Positions 58,320 to 64,000 of a stretch of 64,000 nucleotides of DNA are shown one piece after another. The position numbers and the translations under genes are program-made. This DNA comes from Utricularia gibba. Its lineage: Eukaryota; Streptophyta; Magnoliopsida; Lamiales; Lentibulariaceae. The stretch spans positions 1,798,001-1,862,000 of the forward strand of contig NEEC01000020.1 in assembly GCA_002189035.1 (NCBI GenBank). Direction: 5' to 3'. The notes under the pieces were generated by a model that was not told where the DNA came from, ran no database searches, and worked only from the letters and a program-made list of their open reading frames with translations. Position 1 is the first letter of the stretch. Each line of letters opens with the position of its first letter.

Positions 58320-59676
58320 TGTTATGGTATGCAGTCTCTAGTGTCATAGTTAGACATAGTGCATGTCTATTGATTATAGCTATGTATGAAGTGAATAAGG
58401 GATGGGGGTCCACATCAGTATACCGGTTGTTTCTAGCAACGAATAGAAAAGGATGCAGGTGCTAACTTAAGTAAAGACTACATGACAACCTTGGGTTAGA
58501 GGGGGTGCTGATTCATGGAGTCTTTTAAGTTCTGGAGGATAGAGTTATTTGGGAAACCTTGAGGATCAAAGTTGTAGAGGATAAGGGATACAGCAAGAGA
58601 GTGAGGGGACGTTCTTGATTCTAGTTATAAGAAGTGATTACTTCTGTAAAGAATAGACTAAATGGGATGATTGCTACTGACTTTTGTTAGAAACATGTTG
58701 CTCATGTTTCTTTCGAACAAGATGTGGCTATGCAAGCTCATGTTTATTCCTTGTCATTTGTTGTTCTGAAAGGACCAGCAGAACATGCTCTTTCGAAATG
58801 ATCATCTCTTTTGTTGACGGTATTTGAAAATCCATTTAAAGTCCCTAAAATACTCTTATTTCAGCTTTAACTGCTCCTTTTAAGGGATGGGTGCCCTTGT
58901 TGGTTGTTTTAAAGCATGTTTTCCCCTCTTGAAGTACATAAAGCTCCCAATGTTCTTTATCTATGTACTATGTGAACATATGTTAGAAAATGGTGAGGGT
59001 GTGGACCCACACTTCTAGCAACATGGTTTAAACCATGGAATTTATAGCTAACTATGTCAGACATGTATTAAGCATCCTTATGAGATAAGCGAAGCAAGAA
59101 AGATGAGGGAAACATGTTTATCTATGATATGATCTAGGCTTGGAGGTGTTGATTGGTTTGTGGCTCTTCTGATCTCTATTGAAAAGCTTTGGACAATACA
59201 TGATCCGACTCCTAAGACTTGGAGGTGATGTCTAAACCAAAGGGTCAAGGGACTTCGTTTAAGATAGGCTATGAGACTCATAATGTGCTTTGTGCTTGTT
59301 TTTTTAAATTTTACGATCAAACGTTTCTCTCTTTACTTCACTCATGTTTATCTTTTTGTAAGCTGCAGTAGCATGATCACTTCATGTCTTTAACTTGTTC
59401 TAGGTATGGAGGGCAATAGCTAGAGGTAAGGTGATCTACCAAAGTAGGAGTGCACATTTCCAAGCTGTGGAGAGCTTCTTAGTGGCTATAGGATAATAAG
59501 CTGCGTGTGGGATGTGTCCCATTTAGACTTGCTTAAGCTGGTGATGTAACAATACGTATGTAAATCGATCATAAATTGCACTTTATGTAAATTATGTGGG
59601 TAAGGTTATCTTAGATTCCTACATCTGGGGGTTGGCAGTCATGACTGTGCCTTGGCCTTGAGCATGGGTCCTGACA
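58320..59676 (+). mobile_element. Solo LTR, family D
   Basis: 1,357 bp, TGTTATGGTATGC to GGGTCCTGACA, with perfect 5-bp target-site duplications CAAAT at 58315-58319 and 59677-59681. It interrupts the complex repeat exactly: the pieces on either side join to the uninterrupted version seen at 26,880 and 51,865. Probably a Gypsy LTR, judged from the CCTGACA end, but no internal region is present. Confidence 0.9.
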
Positions 59677-59744
59677 CAAATGGGAAACTTCAAAGATTTC
59701 ATCGAAGTTCTTCAAATTAAATCAACATGGTGATTTATTAAAAA

Positions 59745-60150
59745 TCACAACAAATGTGCATTGGGAGTGCCTTCCCAATTTTTTTTAAAAAAAATCACGA
59801 TGCGGTGTTATGTTTTTTAATAAAACATTAAAAATATTACAAGCACTGCATATGTGTATTCTGTGCTTTTGCCATTTTATAAAAAATAAATAACAAAAAC
59901 AACACAAATGTGCATTTTCAATGCTTGCCCATTTATAAAAAAAGTAATTCTCTTTTTAAAAAAGAAAAAGAAGTCGAGGATTCTCTCAATTTAGTAATAT
60001 CACAAGCATTGCAAATATGTGTTGGTGATGCTTATCCATTTATAAAAAAGTTTCCAGCACCACAAATGACAAGCGGGCATTGTGGTGCCTACGTTATTTT
60101 ATATAAAAATTAAAAATATTAAAAGTACTGCAAATGTGCGTTTAAATATT
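59745..60150 (+). repeat. Degenerate array of imperfect palindromes, array 6
   Basis: About six diverged units, for example near 59,755, 59,850, 59,910, 60,015 and 60,060 (AGCACCACAAATG ... GCATTGTGGTGCCT). Confidence 0.65.
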
Positions 60151-60700
60151 TTTATAACTAAATGTATATGACATCAATTTTTTTATGTAATAGGACTATA
60201 TTAGAGTTATCAAGTGTAAAAGTGAGCGAACTCAAAATATGCTTGCCCTTTGAAATTTAAATGTGTGTTGTCTTTGATATGATGGCGTATGAAGGTATAA
60301 TAATTAAGTACTGTGAGATTGTTTAAGAATATAAGAAACAACAATCATGACGCATTCAACAAGAAATTTATATCTTTAACAATGACGTCCCATTAAGATT
60401 TAAGTGGTCAGTGAGCGGTTATACGAAGGCTTCAATGGTAGTCGTCAATAAAATATCACGTGATTCTTGAACATTGTTTTATAATAATGGACTTCCATTT
60501 GTGTTATCTGGTTTTTATTTGGATAATGTTGCAGAAGAAATTAAGGAGTTTTCATAAAAAAAATTGTCCTATTTGGACAAAATGTCATTTATATTATTAT
60601 GAATATATTATATTATATGTGCATTTTATTTGTTAGAATGAGCAGCAGAAGTCAAATGAAAAATGAGGAGGGCGATGTTCTAAATGACTTTTGAGTTAAT

Positions 60701-62085
60701 TCTTTTTCTTCAAGCATCAGAATGTGATTGTATCAGATTTTTATTTTACTCTACATCCATTCACTCTCGGTTGGAATGAGTTCCGTACTAACTTTTACAT
60801 TCTCATTTTAATTTCTTTCTACAAGTAATAGATGAAATTATCTTTCTGCCCACAGTTTTCTTAATTCATTAAAAAAACTTGAAAACCCTGAGAAATTCAC
60901 ATCCTGATCCACGTGGAACCGAGGGTTCTAAACTGTGAACCATCGTTTTTGTTTTAAAATATTCAAAATACTCATTAAATATATACCAAATCATTCACCA
61001 GTCATATTTTTTTTTTAAAAAAACATTAACAAACTACAAATATTTATAAATGATCATGAATAATTTTTTAGTTAATATTGCATGATTAAAATAAGATTAA
61101 AAAATATAAAGCATGTTACCTGAAAATAAATAGATAAATTTTCAAAAGACACCCACATGCACTGCTGTGGATGTCGAAAATACTTAATCTAGCCACCCAT
61201 ATGACCTATCCTAGGAGCCTACAAATATTTTTCTATTTTAATTTTATATTTCAAATCAATTCTTAATCTATGACCCATATGACCTATCCTAGTTTTTTTT
61301 AATTTAAATTTGTATAGAGTATTTCTCTTGAGTACTAAGGACACCTGGGACCAATTATGGGCACCCATAACGACTGTTAAAAACGTTTAGAAACTCTTCT
61401 ACAAAATCGAGATTCATTCTCAGGTACCCATATGAGCTTTAGATTCATGGCATCATTCATTTAAATGGAAACTGTTCGGTTTCAGTTTCAATTCGATTCA
61501 AGGTTTCATAATCTGATTTCAAAACAAAATTAGAATCTAAAGTCTACAGAAAACTGGGGTTTATAAACCGATGATTCGAGAAAATCGTTTGGTTCCTTTC
61601 ACGAATAGTCAAGTGTTTAACATTCAAGTGGTTGACGAATAGTCGGATAAAAGTTTTGAAAGCCATTGTTAATAAAACCATTGTATTTAGTGTAGCCTGT
61701 ATTTGGATACATTTGCAAAAGATATCAAAAGACATTTTGGTAAATGAGATTTTATTATTAGGATGAAAATGTCATTTATATTGTTATTAAATTTACATTC
61801 TCTTTCTCAAGTAGAGCATATTATATAAGCATTTTACTTCCTAAAATAAGAAAGAGAATGAATTTTTATTACTTTCATTCTAAGAAGAAGTAAAATTAAA
61901 AATTAGAATGAGATTAAAACATCCTTTTATCTTGAGTGAAAATTTCTTTTATTAATTTACTTAGTTAATTTATTACTGACCACATCATTCCACATCATAA
62001 AGGATTAGACTATTCTATGTTACAAAACCTATCTAAAAAATAAGAGAATGAAAAAATATAAAAAAGACATGTTCTTTGTGGGTAT
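60701..62085. other. Non-coding DNA, right part duplicated at 55.68-55.85 kb
   Basis: 60,900-61,620 contains GTGAACCATCG and GGTTCC motifs reminiscent of the hAT-like element at 56.1 kb but without clear ends. 61,640-61,800 resembles the module at 57,600-57,780. 61,890-62,089 is the counterpart of 55,680-55,846. Confidence 0.4.
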
Positions 62086-62089
62086 TCCG

Positions 62090-62385
62090 ATATTCCCTAT
62101 ATTTACTCAGGTCTAGTAGAATCATTTGCACTAAACAATACGAGATGCCAGGGTACATTGGTCTAGGATTCCTAATTGCCCGTTTAGCTGTAACTATTGA
62201 ATGGTTCCGAGGACGAAGTGAATGCAATCAATGGGAAACGATTACTTAATTACAGCATATTTTGTAGTAATTGTGTTGAATGCGAGCTTTTTACTTACGG
62301 CCGGTTCTACATTTGAATTATAATCAAATGGCTCTGAGGCGGTCATGGGTGTCAATAACTGATGATTGGAGAATTCATACAAAAT
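62090..62385 (+). pseudogene. ndhI: Plastid ndhI fragment inserted in the nucleus
   Basis: Follows plastid ndhI, the 4Fe-4S NDH subunit, from its start (TTCCCTAT...ACTCAGG for MFPMVTGF). It continues through the region of AARYIGQSF (62,145-62,170) and RLAVTIEWFRGR (62,187-62,218; family RLPVTIQ...FRGR). The C-terminal part resumes with NCVE (62,268) and LNYNQMALRRSWVSITDDWRI (62,317-62,378; family [20 protein letters not shown]). The iron-sulfur Cys clusters are mostly deleted. Stops are present. Old non-functional insertion. Confidence 0.92.
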
Positions 62386-64000
62386 AACAAATCTAAAACC
62401 CATGTTTTATAAAACTTGAAAAAAGAGAGGTACGTGACAAGAATATTATTTTCATTTTGTTTTGAAATCCATTTCTATTCGAAAATAATGATTACACAAT
62501 CCAAATCTTTATATTAATTTTTCAAAATTATTTTTAAATTTTTATCTTATTCATGAATTTTGTAGCGAATATTCATCCTTTGATAGATTATTGGTCTTAG
62601 ATTCATGCCCTATCAAATCTTTAAATTGGAAGGTTTTGACTTCTACATAAATTGACTTAAAAATATCTTAAAAAATTTATAAAATATATTTTCTTTTCGA
62701 AAAAATCCAAAGATATATAAAATGTAAAATCAATTGAAAATAATGAGAACGTAGTATGTATGATAAATAAAAATAATATTCAAGAATAATAATAAAATAA
62801 TGTGTTTCAAAAAGATATAGAATCACTTATCAAGAATATTAATTTATGTCAAAATTATTTCGGAATCTATTTTTATAGTTTTTCAGAATAAATACAATTT
62901 ATTTTTTCTTCTATCAAAAGTAGAAACATGTGTATAAAATTTTCCATAACATTTATTTAGTTATTTTAAAATTATTTATTTATCTATTCTAAAAATAATA
63001 CGGATAATAATGTTTCACATAAAGCTGCGTATCTTAATATTATCATACTTAGGTGCATTATTAGCCATTCCGATTGAAGAGAAAGAGACTACTTTTAAAA
63101 GACTCTGAAGTAGCAAATTCCAATGTAAAAATAGCACTTTTCCCAATCGTGTTGCTTAAAATATTTTTTAATTTTTGAAATATGGAATTATGTGAATCGG
63201 AGACAAACTTAATGAAAAAAAAAGGATTATCTATTAATATAAATTACTTAGTGGAAAAAGTCTCAAATTAATCCAACGGAAGATTAATAATCCTATTATG
63301 GATGACCATACTATTTTCAATATGAGTTTTAATCCTGTTAGTGGTGTAATACCAGTTTTATAATTTCACTTTGTGGGAGTTTTAACTATTGAAAATTTAT
63401 CATATTTAACTATGCTGCTTGGGCATTCATAAGTTCGAAGGGCACCTCAATGAACTTGTGGTGCAGTATCGTATGTTGACAGTGGTCCTTGTAGTGTCAT
63501 TTTCCCACATTCTCAGTTGCTGGGTATCCTCATCTCCTAACATGTTGGAGTACACGGATATTCCTTGTGGGTGATCAAACAAGTCGAGTAGCAATTCCTC
63601 ATAGTTAACCCAATTCAATTTCCGATAGTATATAATAAGTAACACGAGTGCTTACATAGGAGTCACTCGGCCTTGTAAATTTTTTCTCTAGTACATTCTC
63701 TAGTTATAAACTAAGCTCCTTCTCCTTGACAGGTGCCATCCGGTATGGTATCTTGACGATAAGTTCATTGCCCATTACCAACCAAATTTCAACTCGATTT
63801 CTCATTCCTGCATATGTCCAAAGAGTTCTTCACGAAGCATGTCATTGAATTCGAACATAGGTGCTTCCACCTTGACCCATCGGGTTGTTGCCTAAGTGAC
63901 TATGTGTGCCATCAAGTGGAACATAATATGTTTGCTAGTCCCTTTCTCCAGCCTTCTTACATTCTGTTGTTCTTGTTGTAATATTTAATTATTGAAAGGA
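62386..64000. other. Non-coding AT-rich DNA
   Basis: No gene, organelle fragment or bounded repeat recognised. A 72-codon minus frame at 63,427-63,645 has no recognisable domain. Confidence 0.35.

Larger units (their letters stand above)
57300..60700 (+). repeat. Complex repeat, copy 4, interrupted by LTR-D
   Basis: Modules: GAGCCAAGTCCAAATATAC (57,311), an internal duplicate TTAAGATTCAAGGGTCGGCGA (57,482 and 57,533), a coding-looking segment (57,806-57,978), TTTAGCAAGTTCTCAATC (57,990), TGATGAACATCAAAGG (58,145), a C19 run, a GATTACCAAATCC module (58,275-58,319) cut by LTR-D and resumed at ATGGGAAACTTCAAAG (59,680), array 6 and the TAGGACTATATTAGAG module (60,190). Confidence 0.72.

Noticed and set aside
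1-64000. tRNA genes
   Set aside because: Looked by eye for T-loop motifs of the GGTTCGAATCC type with a matching acceptor stem; none found. A tRNAscan run would be decisive.

Overview
The window looks like nuclear DNA of a flowering plant, probably a eudicot. It is AT-rich and dominated by LTR-retrotransposon debris. It carries one intact plant-specific gene, a lectin receptor-like kinase, and several decayed plastid-gene insertions (psbB, ndhD, ndhH, ndhI). Nothing indicates a bacterium or virus. The species cannot be named from the sequence alone.

Layout. 1-1.5 kb: non-coding, with a diverged second copy at about 21.9-22.66 kb. 1.5-4.4 kb: two solo LTRs of different families side by side (LTR-E, LTR-B), each with a perfect 5-bp target-site duplication (TSD). 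5.4-7.4 kb (- strand): the only convincing intact gene, an intronless clade-IV-like L-type LecRK. 7.9-13.3 kb: an LTR-C copy, a near-perfect 18S rDNA fragment, and a degenerate non-autonomous Gypsy-like element studded with the palindrome CTTGCGCAAG. 13.3-17.9 kb: LTR debris and a psbB insertion. 18.0-20.2 kb: two solo LTR-A copies in opposite orientation, 72 bp apart. 22.8-25.0 kb: broken Copia element. 26.4-27.8 kb: first copy of a complex repeat containing arrays of imperfect palindromes. 28.4-29.0 kb: ndhD insertion. 29.1-32.9 kb (- strand): truncated Gypsy element (LTR-A, PBS, gag, protease). 33.4-34.3 kb: perfect 2x105-bp duplication and an LTR-E fragment. 35.3-41.8 kb (- strand): decayed but structurally complete Copia element with a nested solo LTR-A. 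42.6-45.8 kb: LTR-C and a Copia gag fragment. 47.1-47.6 kb: ndhH insertion. 48.4-49.8 kb: solo LTR-E. 51.2-62.1 kb: several diverged copies of the complex repeat, interrupted by a solo LTR-D and a hAT-like transposon, and carrying two ndhI insertions. 62.4-64 kb: no recognised feature.

The LecRK is predicted to be a plasma-membrane receptor with an extracellular legume-lectin domain and a cytoplasmic RD-type Ser/Thr kinase. The rest records transposition, unequal recombination to solo LTRs, organelle-DNA insertion and local duplication. No operon-like gene system is present. The least explained structures are the palindromic minisatellite arrays (26.9-27.7 and 52-60 kb), the CTTGCGCAAG cluster (9.3-13.1 kb), a hairpin at the same U3 offset in two LTR families, and an LTR family with TA...CA termini. 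All assignments come from reading the sequence and from remembered family features; no database search was run.
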